64,000 nucleotides of DNA from Isoetes taiwanensis (Eukaryota; Streptophyta; Lycopodiopsida; Isoetales; Isoetaceae), in the NCBI GenBank assembly GCA_021234155.1, contig JAJEKV010000066.1, positions 2,615,552 through 2,679,551 of the forward strand. Reading direction: 5' to 3'. This document shows, one piece after another, positions 11,203-22,263 of the stretch (position 1 is its first letter; every line of letters starts with the position of its first letter). Position numbers and translations under genes: made by a program. Under the pieces are notes generated by a model that saw only the letters and a list, made by a program, of their open reading frames with translations, was not told the DNA's origin and ran no database searches.

Positions 11203-12487
11203 CTATTCTGGCATGTTGCCCAAAGCCTGAGAGTGCGATGAGGAGTGCCACAGACTCTTCCCCCTTGGGCTGAACTCCTTGTGTAAAACTATCATCTGCC
11301 CGTGGCTAAGGACCGGAAGATGGTACCTGAGTGCTTTACCCTTGCCTGGGCCCCGGGTTCCCGTGCCTTTCCTCTGAGCTGCTTCACCGAAAACATCTAA
11401 TGCCATAAGATCTTCGTGATCTCTCCACATCGTGGTTGCATTCTCCAAGTTGATGCTGCTGGAAGCTTCGCGCATACTCCTGGAGCGCACTGGTCTACTG
11501 GAGCTTGGGCCTCTTCCCGGATTATACAACCTGCTTTGGATCTCCTGGAATTCTTCTTCTGGAATGACGGGTTGGTGCTGCTGGTACATCTGCCTTATCT
11601 GTTGGTAAGCTTGAATGGCTGACATAGTTTCCCCGGCGTAGGAATGTCGCTCGGCTACTTCCCTTGGAATCTCTTGGTAATTATAGTCGATGAAGTGACA
11701 AGTCGCTGCCCTGTTCCTGTGCAACTAAGCTTAGGAGCTCATCGATCCTGAGACCTTCTTCTTGACAATAGGGAAGGTTGAGGATGTCGGTGGCGAATAT
11801 GTACTCCTCGCCGTCGATAATCACTGGAGTCAGAGCCGTGATACCAATTGGCGGTTCGAAGTCTCGCCTTAGTACCTCCTGTTGCCGGGCTAGACGCCTC
11901 TCCATCCTTCTTGCCTCCCTCATTTCCCAACTTGGGTCCTCTTCCTCTTGCTCTTCATAATCCTGCTCAATCTGCAACATAGGTGTGCTTGATGTGGAGC
12001 CGTAGTATTCGTACTCCGTAGCCTGGATCTCGTGGATGTCTATCTGCGCCCTCCGAGTGTCGAGAGGTGCCAAATCCAAAGGTCGAATTGACGGCTCCCC
12101 TTGTTGGTTGACTGCCTTGTACTGCATGAACAAAGCTAAGGCTGCTTGGGCTGAGAGGTATCTATGCCTATGATGCTTACAGGTCATGTAATCGGCATGT
12201 TTTACGGTTCTATCCCACAAGCTATTCTTGCCCTTGGATCCCCCACCTATGGCTTGGGTAAGAGAGTCGGGGAGAAACCCATTTCCCTCCCTAGGTGGCA
12301 AACTAACTTCCCAGGGTAGAATCTGCTGGTCATATTGGCAAATGATGTCGGTGTAATAGGGAGTTCTAGTCAAAGTGGCATGAAGATCAAAGAGATGATC
12401 AAAGACATGGAAGGCTTGTTTCGCGAGGGGAAATCACCGGATGTGATTGGCCTCATTGTACCATCTAACAAAGCTTGATGGCGCCAT
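11203..12487 (-). CDS. Unrecognised ORF of about 427 codons, one stop and one frameshift
   Basis: The minus-strand ATG at 12487 opens MAPSSFVRWYNEANHIR and meets a single TGA at 12436-12434, most simply a decayed CGA arginine codon. The same frame then runs unbroken from 12433 to about 11681. One frameshift near 11700 leads into the frame that runs to 11203. The protein is hydrophilic. Its N-terminal part is rich in aromatic residues, and a glutamate/arginine-rich helical stretch (EEQEEEDPSWEMREARRMER) lies near the middle. It has no gag, protease, polymerase or DNA-binding motif that I know. It lies 5' of the gag of element 2 on the same strand. It may be an accessory ORF of that element, a captured host gene fragment or part of a separate element. 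Confidence 0.6.
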
Positions 12488-12759
12488 TGAGCAGAGATAG
12501 CTATGAAAAATGGCTTGTGAAGATGAGTAGAGAGTGGGAAAATTGCTTTTGAAGTGCCGAGAGCGGTTTTGATGGGGGAAAATGACAAATGAGGCCCCTT
12601 TTATAGAATAGGGATGCCTCGGGTTAGTGCACAAACAAGGGTTCTTGATGGGGAAGACTTTTGTTCCATGGCTATGGGTGTCCAAATGAGCTACCATGAA
12701 GTGTAATTCTAAGCAAAACAAAGCAAGAAACACTACATGGCAGTTTGTTGGATGAAAAT

Positions 12760-13072
12760 TGGTCAATTTGGGCAAAAATGGGCGAAACCGAGTTGCTCTG
12801 CGAAAATGAGCTCTGCGTGGCGAGCGCAGACAGGTATCGCGCGGTGTAACCCGATTTCGGGTCTTTTTGGGTTCTACTGAAGATTTCAGGAAAATTAGAG
12901 ATGCTAACTAACTAATTAACTAGGAACTTTTTTATTCTAATCTAACTAGGAACTTTTTTTATGCAAATTGGACATGTTTTGGGGCCAAAATGGCGAAACC
13001 AGGTTGCTCCGCGAAAATGAGCTCTGCGTGGCGAGCGCAGACAGGGTTCGCGCAGTGCAACCTGATTTCGGA
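12760..13072 (-). repeat. Two-copy direct repeat, period about 211 bp
   Basis: The segment beginning ggcgaaacc at 12781 recurs at 12992 with few changes over about 85 bp, including the shared core gctctgcgtggcgagcgcag. The copies also share a preceding 'gg(g)c(c)aaaaatggg'-like lead-in. Between them lies an AT-rich stretch with its own small repeat (taactaggaacttttttta, twice). The repeat sits just 5' of the unrecognised ORF, where LTR-retrotransposon untranslated leaders often carry short tandem repeats. Confidence 0.75.
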
Positions 13073-13085
13073 TTTTTGCTCAGAA

Positions 13086-14370
13086 TTTTAATTAATTTAA
13101 TTAGGGTATTTTACTAATTTAATCTATTTTGATCATCTATATCTATATCTATATATAATAATAAAGGCGTTTTATGATAGTCTGTGCGCAATCTTGCGCG
13201 TTGAATTTTTTTAGGTTTTCTTGTTCGTTGATTAGCTCCACGTTAGAAGAGAAACCGTTTTTTTTCCATGGCAATGTCTCCTCGGCTAGCTGCTCTTCCG
13301 GTTCAATATCTGTATTTCTAGAATTAAAGGATCTCTGGTTATTTCTCATGAGTGCAGATCGTCGGCTTCAGCGCTCATTTTTTTGGCAGCGATCATCGTG
13401 CTGATGCTCGAAATGACACACGGATTTAATATTTCCAGCGTTCCTTCCCTTTTGGGAGAAGCAGCAGCTCCGGCAATATCACAAAATCTACGCTTCTTTC
13501 AAACAAAACGTGGCTTTTCCAGTGCCATTCTCTTATATCACAATTTCTACGCTTCTTTGCAAACAAAATTCGTTAGATCTAAAAGCAGTTTGAAAGGTTT
13601 CGTGTGGATACATTGGGCGTTTTGAATCCCCGCTCCTTGGTCTTGGTCTTAGGGCAATAAGATTATCCTCCTGGATGAGGAAGGCATTAAAGATCAAACC
13701 AATAGGAAGTCGTTTTTGTTAGACACAATAGGGAGCTTAATTCTCCAAGTGAGTAATCAAGTTTATGAATTTAGAGTGCAATTGTGATTTATGATCCAAA
13801 ACATATTTTGCCAAGCCGTCTGGCATTGGACCACGACACAGAAGTAGTCACATTTCTATTGTGTGAACAATACTTCTTTTCTTATGCAGGGACCAAGAAA
13901 CACTGCCAAACTAAAATTCAGAAGGATAATCAGAAGAATACAGGGACCTCTGGCATTATCCACTGTATTTATAAGTATTCTAAGCTTGCTTTGATTTTTC
14001 CTTTTCAGTTTCTTTCTTAGTTCTGATGTTTTTTAATCTCTTTTTTGAAGGAATGAAGGCACTGAATAGCAGAACCTAGGCTTAAGGTCATACCAGTGCA
14101 GGTTTTTTAACATATACAATTTTCTAGGTGAGGTCCGGGAAGGTTTTACAGATTCGTTCGTGCTAAAATATATGCCTTATAACTAGGTTTCATTATGAAT
14201 CCACTTGAAAACGGAAAAATGAAAATGTGGAGAGTTTAAAATTTCTATGTAATTCTGATGAATAGGGCAGTCCTCCTCACTTGCTTTGTAACATTACCAT
14301 TTTTTTAATATATTGATGACACAGTTCTTCAAAAAAAAAAAGTTCCCTCTGATACAATTTCTAGCAATTT
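13086..14370. other. Unassigned region
   Basis: The region begins with a short AT repeat (tatatctatatctatatataataata, around 13135-13163), then contains open stretches of at most 80 codons with no recognisable product. No element boundaries were established. The AT-rich start resembles some plant Helitron 5' ends but is not diagnostic (see rejected items). Confidence 0.3.
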
Positions 14371-14379
14371 TCCTCATTC

Positions 14380-15070
14380 AAAAAAATCAAAAATCATATT
14401 TTCTTGCATATATTGCTTCACCATGGAGTTGCACTTCATATTCATAATGTCTAGCACCTGTGTGCTTTGAAAAAACTCAAAAAAGCCATTTGTATCCAAA
14501 GTTATAAATTTCTGCTTGCTGTTTACAGTATTCTTGACTGTAAATTGGCAAATCTGCATTCAAATCTTATCTCCTTGTATTCAAATCCAACTTTGACTGC
14601 ATGAACCCATTCTAGGTCACAATTTGAAGATATTTGTTTTGGAATTTCTCAAAAAACATTTCCGGAACTCGAGTTACCAATTTTTGAGCTCTGATGTGCA
14701 GTCTGACTTGCGTTGACCAAAAAATGACCTGAGTTTGGACTCGAATAACTTTCAGATCCTAGTTCTGACTTGGTCAAAAATTTCACCATTGCATCTCAGC
14801 AACTTTTCTCTGTAAGTCTGAGCACTCAGACCAAAGATAAAGGCCAAGATCTTATAGCAATAATCTTTGAGCCACTGCTACCTAAATCCAGAATTGGGAA
14901 GGTATGAGTATTTGATTTTTTTGCATGTTGTGGCCTGTTTTATCTTGAAAAGACTGATCACCTTAAGTGATCTGGAGGTCCTAACCCCAACTTTAGACTA
15001 AAGCTTGAGTTGGCTTCTTGAGTTTGACTCTTAAGCCAGGTTGAGGGTCAACAGTTTGCATCTGAGAAAC
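14380..15070 (+). repeat. Isolated LTR-like relic related to the block at 57.42-58.08 kb
   Basis: The order of recognisable blocks matches the 57.42-58.08 kb region over its whole length. Shared blocks include gtgtgctttgaaa, ttcttgactgta...ttggcaaatc, ggaatttctcaaaaa, gtctgactt...tgacc, and near the end ggaggtcctaaccccaactt and gactcttaagccagg. In the 58-kb element that block lies immediately 5' of gag, so it is LTR or leader. Here no gag follows, so this is probably a solo LTR or a truncated remnant. Similarity is moderate; the insertion is old. Confidence 0.7.
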
Positions 15071-16010
15071 AAATTATTGGACAAGGTTTACATCTGAAAA
15101 CCAATTCTTGAGGAATGATTTTCAGGAATATTCCCTGAATATTCCATTTTAAAAGAAGGGACTAATATATAGACCTCAAAAAAAAAAGCCTCCATGTCTG
15201 TTTTGCCCCAATTTTTTGGCGCTCATCTCAGGCCAGCGTCCATAATTTGCTAATATGCATCAGGTTTGCTCATCATAGCAGTCTGCAGATACGAATTTGT
15301 GCATCAATTTTCGCCGGCGGCGACCAGGAAGATGGAACAACGGAGTAAAATGGATTATATGAAGCATAACGATTTGCTCTTTGGCATTGGCAGGCACCTA
15401 TTCTTGCAGCAGGATCATTTCTTCCAGAGTCACTCATTCTTATTCCTTTGTATGACTAAGAGCACATTGCTTTCTTATTGGAATAAAGCTTCTCTATTCC
15501 AGAAGGATATCAATTGGGATGATGTATTTGAGACATGGTCTAGTACTCGTCATAGAAGAGGTTGAAAACCAGATTTTTGAAGATGGTTTACATTGGAAAA
15601 CCAAATTATGTCAGTAGGTTTGCAGTATATAACCTTGTTTATTTTGAATTTTGATCCCTGGGCACAAGCTGCTTGCTAGCTTAACTGTCTACAGGCTAGA
15701 AACCCATCGCACATACATGAGGAAGAACCCTTACCAAATCGCAGCCCGATGTTTGAGGAAGAATAGTTGAGAATGTTTTGGGTTTAAAACTACAAATATA
15801 ATATAGAAAATCACGATCCTATCCAACAAAAAAGCACCATGAGAACGTATAAAAAATATGTTAACCCTAAACTAGGTACAACATATATTGTTGAACATTC
15901 CCAAGATAAAATAATAATCATCAAATTTAAGATTATTCTAGCATATTCTCAAAGTTCCACTTCAATCCAAGGCTTGCCCAACACACCTCCACACATCCGC
16001 AAAATATTAA
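15071..16010. other. Unassigned region with one 99-codon open frame
   Basis: A plus-strand frame at 15266-15565 (99 codons, starting MLIIAVCRYEF) is open but has no recognisable family and no supporting splice or promoter context. A phrase resembling part of the preceding LTR-like relic (aaaaccaatt/aaaaccaaatt with tttacat) recurs near 15085-15110 and 15580-15605. The rest is AT-rich without structure that I can name. Confidence 0.3.
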
Positions 16011-16011
16011 T

Positions 16012-16945
16012 AAAGAATAAAGAAAAAAAGGCTCCTCTTCTTGTAGGACGCTATTGTGCCCAAGTCTTAGGTTCACATAACACATGAAAATGGCTTATTC
16101 CATTGCGTGGGGCCTTGGTTCGAGAAATTCCCTGGAATAATAGCAAACCTCCAGGCAGATTTGACAATTCATAATCTAGATAAGAACCGCAAGAAAACTT
16201 CTCGCTAAAACTAGTAATTTTGATTGGTAGTTTTGGAAGAAAGAAAAGTTTGTTATATATTTGGTAGGATAGGTTGGAAGCATCGTGAAACTTGTCGATT
16301 GAGGCCAAAAAAATTACCGACCAACGGTGGCAGCAATACATTTATATATGTGACATTTACATGAAGGATAATTATATATCTACTTGCTAGTTTTATTGTA
16401 TGAAGCTCGATCTTTGAGTTGGCTTAAGTGCACTTCCATTTATGTCTTGATGCTACAAGTAGAGCACCTGAGTTGTCGATTATTCTATAAAATGTTCATA
16501 ACTCATCACCTAGTTTAAAATGTACTTTTACATGCTTAACAAGTTCCAATCTTTAATATACCTCAAAGATTAGTTGTCCAACTTGTATCTAAGCCCCTCC
16601 TCAACACACACACACACGCACAAACAATAAAGAATTATAATAAAGAACCATACCGTATAGGACGACAAGTATTCACCGTGTCTTAGATTCACATAAGCGT
16701 GTTGCATTACGAAGGCTATACATTTATATATATGTGACATTTTAATCAGAAGACAACTATACACCTAGTAAGCCAGCCATGTACGCTTTTTGAGTCCGCT
16801 TATATGTACTTGTGCCTATGTCTTGATGCTGCAAGTAGAACACATGAATATTATTAAATTTGATATGTATGTTCATGCCTCATCACCCACATTTAAAATG
16901 TATATTTACGTGCTTAATAAGTTCTAGATCTTTAATATCCATTAA
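16012..16945. repeat. Diverged direct duplication with an insertion in the first copy
   Basis: Copy 1 (about 16012-16580) and copy 2 (about 16624-16945) share, in order: aataaag...aaag, taggacg...agt.ttag.ttcacataa, acatttatatat.tgtgacatt, tatgtcttgatgct.caagtag, and catcacc...ttaaaatgta...tgctta. The right-hand blocks are about 385 bp apart and the left-hand blocks about 615 bp apart. Copy 1 therefore contains roughly 230 extra bases (about 16085-16320), probably a later insertion. Confidence 0.7.
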
Positions 16946-17318
16946 ATCTTAGTTGTTCAGCTTGTGTCTATATGTTTTTATAGATCAAAGAATCTCCTTA
17001 AGTGTATGCACATACTTAAAATGTGGATAATCATTGGTCAGGTTGGTATGGGTATGTGTGTGGATTAAACAATTTCATAATAAAGCTCCAGAGTCAGAAT
17101 TTAATAAATTTTGTTATATCATTATAAAGAAATGGGAGTTCATGTGATTTAGCCTTGGCTCAAGAGACATGAAAGAGTCAATTGACACAAAGAGTCAAGC
17201 ACCTTCTTTTTAGCACATTTTTTTGGTCAAATTCATATTCTTTATCACCCAATGTGCAACATACATCACAAGAGAATGGACCACATTAATGGAGAACTAA
17301 TCATGCTGGAGCAGGAGG

Positions 17319-17378
17319 TTACAGGCATTAATACATGAATCTCTGACATTACAAGCATTAATACATGAATCTCCGACA
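17319..17378. repeat. 30-bp tandem repeat, two copies
   Basis: Two adjacent 30-base units (17319-17348 and 17349-17378) differ at two positions. Each contains gcattaatacatgaatct. It lies about 1.5 kb upstream of the CslA start codon. Confidence 0.9.
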
Positions 17379-17879
17379 GGTGTCATTCCATTTATACTCT
17401 TAGGGCCCAAGTCATGCCTCTTTATTGTTAGGATGTGAATTTAAAAGAAACAAAAGCAAGGGGGAGACACAAAACTGAAGAAATGAACACCAACATGCGC
17501 ATGCCATAAGAGAAAGCTATGCATGAATAAGAAAATTGTAAGTGCCAACCAAAACGAGGCGAATAAAGGGAAGAGAACAGAAAGAGGCCAGAAGGAGTTT
17601 AAATGGCATCAGAAGCAGTTGCAGTTGCAGTATCAATGAACCACCTAAGGAGCCAAGAAGGCACGTAGGGAAATGCCAAATTTGAGAGGGAGGACGAGAA
17701 AAGCTCCACCAGACATGGGAGGAGAAAGGGACAGAGATCTGGAAACGAGAAAACACACATTTTTTTTTTACCAGACACTCGAAGGCGACGAGGTCAGGCA
17801 ATGGGAAGAGGAAAGAGTGTGAGGGGGGCAAAGAAGGTAGGTGGGATCACACAAAAAGGGAGAACTTTTACAACATGAG

Positions 17880-18911
17880 TGGGGGTAAAATATGTGTGGG
17901 CTACCTTATTTGACACTACTACTACCAAATGGAGGGTACAAAAAGACGCGTGGTTTGGAGAAATATAAAAGAAATATTGTTAAGCAATATTGTAGGTGTG
18001 TCATCCTTGTCAAAATATGTATGCCAAAATAATTTTTTTTTTGGTGGATTATGTTGGAGGGGTGAAGGTTCCAAAGAAGAATATTGAAGCATAGGAAGAA
18101 TAGGTAGGGGGAATAAGGGGAGGCCATTATAAAAAATGGTTAGTAAGGGGTCCAAATCTAGGGGCCCAAGCTACCTTATGCGGGCGACAATTTTCCTAAT
18201 TACTCCACCATTGCAGTATATTTTTGGTATATTTGTACAATTATACCCCCCGTTATCGGCCCTGTACCCCCGATATACACCCCCCCTTCCGCCATCGCTG
18301 AGGCAGAGAGAGAGGTTCGCTTTCCCTCTGCGCCTGCTCCGGCGGCCTTCTTCTGCAAATCTATTTCTTACCCTTTGTTTCTTCCCTGTAACATTTCGCG
18401 CCCTCGATTTTTCCCTGTTCCTGCATTTTTTGCTTTCGATTTTGCATGGAAATTTAATACCCTTCATGCATCGCAGCTCCCAGATTCTATTCCTGGCCGC
18501 TCTTCAATGTTGGTCTGATTCTTCCATTTCCGGCTCTTATAATTGGAGCTTGTGGAGTTTAATGCAAGATTTGGAGCTGCCCAACTCCGGCACTCCCCTT
18601 ATTTTTGTTTATCTTCGGGATTTGCTCAGGATCCGAGCCCAATAAGTAGGGATTTTTCTCCCTTTTGTAGCATCACATGCAACATGAAACGATTCTGCAA
18701 TGGTGGGCAGTTTTGACAGAGACCCAATTGCATGAATTGCTTTAGTCCCCTTCTATGAAGCATATTGGGCTAGAATCCGCAGGCAAATGCCCGAATCTTA
18801 AGGTTTGAAGAATCTGCATTTGGGTTCACGATATTAGGCATGAAATTGTGAGCAAAAGAGGGGCTTAGATCGCAAGCAGGGGGGCTGAGAAACAGATTAA
18901 AAAACAGAGAA
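17880..18911 (+). promoter_or_regulatory. Probable promoter and 5' leader of CslA
   Basis: The kilobase upstream of the CslA ATG contains TATA-like stretches (tataaaaaatgg near 18128, cagtatattttt near 18214). A C-rich segment around 18246-18290 and pyrimidine-rich sequence typical of plant 5' leaders follow. The transcription start cannot be placed by eye. Open frames here, including a 169-codon one from 18136, look incidental. They have no family resemblance and run through this leader-like sequence. A leader intron is possible. Confidence 0.4.
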
Positions 18912-21900
18912 ATGGATAATCTGCAAGATGGATTGCTGCCGGAAACCATACAAGGAGTACAGGGAGAGCCCAACACGATTGATCAGCTGGCCATAATCTG
19001 GAGGCAGATTAGGGGGCCCTTGATAGCGCCCTTGCTCCAACTGTCGGTCAATTTTTGTCTGATTATGCTGCTAATGCTGTTTGTGGAAAGGGTCTATATG
19101 GCGCTTGTTATGATTCTGGTAAAGCTCTCCGGTGGCCGACCCGAAAGAAGATATAAATGGGAACCAATCAAGGATGATCTGGAGCTCGGAAATTCCGCAT
19201 ACCCAATGGTTTTAGTCCAAGTCCCAATGTACAACGAAAGAGAGGTGATTAATCTCTGCTACAAACCCAATTAATTGCAGCGTTTCTTCAATATTTCTCT
19301 GCAGATTATCTGAATTCTTCTTCCAGTCCAATAGAATGCTGAATCCGACTCCTCATGCAATATGGTTGCTCAAATCTGCATACTTTTGTGTAGATTTCTC
19401 TGGATTAAGTTTCATGAATTCATTTTGTCATCAATTGGTTTCTCTTTCCGCTTGATTTCGCATTACTGTTTGAGATTTGTGTAGATTTTGACAGCTTTTT
19501 ATCTACAGGTGTATCAGTTATCGATCGGAGCAGCATGCGGGCTGTCGTGGCCATCAGATCGGATTATAATTCAAGTTCTAGATGATTCAACAGATCTGAC
19601 ATTAAAGGTATGGCAAGGAGCTATCAATTGAGTCTTAAATGCGCAAAGCAGTTGTTGAGTTGAGCAAATCGCTGAGAAAGGCACCTTTTTTACTCTTCCA
19701 CTTTTCACTATTTCGTCAAAAAAACGAGCGGACAGCAAATTATGACCCAAATCGTTACAAACTTTTGCTTTTAATAGCAAATCCGTTGCTAACGATCTGT
19801 AAACACGGGAAGCTGAAATTTTTTTTCCTTTTTTGTTCCGTTCTGTGGCAGGATATGGTGGAGATGGAATGCCAGAGATGGGCAAGCAAAGGAATCAATA
19901 TTAAATATGAAACGAGGGATAACAGGCATGGATACAAGGCCGGAGCTCTCAAGGAGGGATTGAAGCGAAACTATGTAAAAGAATGCGATTTCGTAGCCAT
20001 TTTCGATGCGGATTTTCAACCGGAACCGGAATATCTATGGAGGACGATCCCGTATTTGGTTCATAATCCAGAAATCGCTCTGGTTCAGGCGCGCTGGAAA
20101 TTTGGTACGTAGAAACAATCCTGAATCCATCTGTCTTAAGCAGACAAAAATCCTTCTGGATGCTTTAAAGTGCATTGAAATCTGCTGGCGGGTATGAATG
20201 GACTGATTTAAGGAAATGGAAGAGGCGACAGTGGATCTATTGTTAGAAATTAGAATACAGAGGCGCCGCTGCAGCACGCTGTACCGGATTCATTTTCACG
20301 CTGAGATGCAGGTTTTTGTGCCGGGAGGACACAGCAGGACGACGTGGCATGTCACGCGGCAATACTGCCAGCTGTCAGCTGAGTCACGTGATGAGTCAGC
20401 ATTCCAGTCAGCGGCGTGCGAATGGAGGTTTATCACGGCCGTGGACATATTCCTTGTGGGGCATCCACTGGGTCCAAATTTTGCTAGTCTTGGGCGCGGT
20501 TGTTGCGGGGGCCTTGTCGGACCCATAGTCTGACGTGTGCAGCCAACCACCGAGGGTTTGCCCGTCAATTTAATGTTTGTCAGGCGCTGCCACGTGTCCG
20601 TTTTTGAACAGATGGTCAACTTGTCGATCCTTTCGGGTCGGGCCCCCGACACTTATTGCTTAACAGTTCGGCATATGCATCCGCGCTTTTGTCGGTGGCC
20701 CTCCCTTGCCCTTTCCACGTTTCTGGACAAATCTACCTACCTTGCCCTAAATTTTGTTGCAGGCGCTGTACTGTACTAGATTTTCTATCGTCTGACGTGT
20801 ATGCCACGTAGCAGTCTGTCTTAGCAGTTTGTCTGACGTGTTTGCCACGTTGCAGTGAACGCTGACGAGTGCATGATGACGAGGCTGCAAGAGATATCCC
20901 TAGACTATCACTTTACAGTGGAGCAGCAGGTGGGGTCCGCCACTCACGCCTTTTTCGGCTTCAACGGTAAAAACGTTTTTTTCCCTTTACATCTCGTTAT
21001 GATTTCTCCACGTGTCTTCCTCCCATTGCACACCATCTAACGGCCAAGATGTATCCACCTGTAGGTACGGCCGGAGTATGGCGACTGGCTGCCATCAATG
21101 AGGCAGGTGGGTGGAATCACCGGACCACTGTTGAAGATATGGACCTGGCGGTAAGAGCAGGTCTTAAAGGGTGGAAATTCGTCTACTTACATGACTTAGC
21201 AGTAAGTACCCTAAACAAATACCACATGCCACATTAAAATAACCCCTACATTTATTAGCTTTGACTAGTAGGCCCATACATTTCCCTCATGCGCCCAGTT
21301 TTGTACAGGTGAAGAACGAGTTGCCCAGCACCTTTAAAGCCTTTAGATACCAGCAGCATCGATGGTCTTGTGGTCCAGCTAATCTCTTCAGAAAAATAAT
21401 TCCTAGTGTTATCCATGCTAAGGTGCGCCATCTTTTTTTCTCATCATTTGTTCCACCCTTCTCTGTGTTTGTGTTTTCACTCCAACATATCATTACTTGC
21501 ATGTGCTTACATTGTTTCTTTGCTATGTCTGTCTTTCAGAAGGTTGGTCCTTTGAAGAAGTTTACCATCATCTATTCGTTCTTCCTCGTCCGGAAGATCG
21601 TCGCGCATCTCGTCACCTTCATTTTCTATTGCGTCGTTATCCCCACTACCGTCCTTGTCCCCGAGGTGTATCTCCCCAGATGGGGTAGTATCTACTTGCC
21701 ATCAATGATCACGCTCATGAATGCAATCACAACCCCAAGGTTTGCATTGTATTCTATTGCTTGAATTTTAAACATTTCAATTGAATAAAAGGCATTGGAA
21801 TATCTCCTAACATGAATTGTACATGACTTGTTTTTAGGTCATTGCACCTCTTGGTCTTTTGGATTCTTTTTGAAAATGTCATGTCAATGCATCGGACAAA

Positions 21901-22263
21901 AGCAACTCTCACTGGCCTTCTAGACATTGGTCGAGTGAATGAGTGGGTTGTGACTGAAAAGCTGGGTGATGCTCTTAAAAAAATTGGCAAGCCCAAGAAG
22001 CCACGTAATAGATTTGGAGAAAGGTACGTAAAAATATACCTTTAGACTTCTAGGTTGGTCCCTTGTGCATATATGCTCATAATTGAATAACTTATTGTTG
22101 CAGGGTCCATGTTTTGGAGCTTGTTGTAGGGATATATGTTTTCTTTTGTGCATCTTATGACTTTGCGTTTGGACACAACCACTTCTATATCTATCTTTAC
22201 CTTCAGGCAATCACATTCTTTGTTATGGGCTTTGGGTATGTTGGAACCTTTATGCCCAACTAG
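18912..22263 (+). CDS. CslA: Cellulose synthase-like A: glucomannan 4-beta-mannosyltransferase, 9 exons, intact
   Basis: The product is a Golgi family-2 glycosyltransferase that polymerises the (gluco)mannan backbone from GDP-mannose and GDP-glucose. Exons: 18912-19244, 19509-19607, 19852-20104, 20856-20966, 21065-21201, 21309-21422, 21540-21739, 21838-22023, 22104-22263. All introns are GT-AG and phases join without a break, giving 1593 nt and 530 residues, the usual CslA length. Catalytic landmarks: D136-D137 (VLDDSTD), D196-A-D198 (FDADFQPEP), E289-D290 (TVEDMDL) and QxxRW at 326-330 (QQHRW). One N-terminal hydrophobic region (about 36-70) and several C-terminal membrane segments flank the cytosolic-type catalytic core. 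The stretch [17 protein letters not shown] and the C-terminal GYVGTFMPN are characteristic of CslA rather than CslC or CesA. The ATG at 18912 is the first in frame and gives a normal N-terminus. No damage was seen. Confidence 0.97.
20290..20855 (+). promoter_or_regulatory. ACGT-rich cluster in CslA intron 3 with duplicated splice acceptor
   Basis: Intron 3 (20105-20855) is the longest of the gene. Its right two-thirds are GC-richer than the other introns. It holds two perfect CACGTG G-boxes (20385-20390, 20591-20596) and further ACGT cores near 20342, 20533, 20717, 20795, 20806, 20836 and 20847. A 25-base unit starting gtctgacgtgt at 20790 is repeated at 20831, a 41-bp offset. The second copy ends exactly at the used acceptor AG (20854-20855), so a decoy acceptor exists at 20813-20814. 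G-box/ABRE cores bind bZIP and bHLH factors in plants. A regulatory role here is inference; the GC-rich part could also be an inserted element. Confidence 0.5.

Noticed and set aside
11838-11852. A 'gtgatacca' resembling the complement of a tRNA-Met primer-binding site
   Set aside because: It lies inside the open reading frame at 11.2-12.5 kb and is not next to an LTR end.
13135-13165. AT-rich start (tctatatctatatataataataaag) resembling a Helitron 5' terminus
   Set aside because: Such starts are common by chance in AT-rich plant DNA, and I found no hairpin plus CTRR end or Rep/helicase coding sequence to pair with it.
18136-18645. 169-codon open frame upstream of CslA
   Set aside because: It runs through leader-like C/T-rich sequence, has no family resemblance and ends before the CslA ATG. 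It is probably an incidental open frame in the 5' leader.
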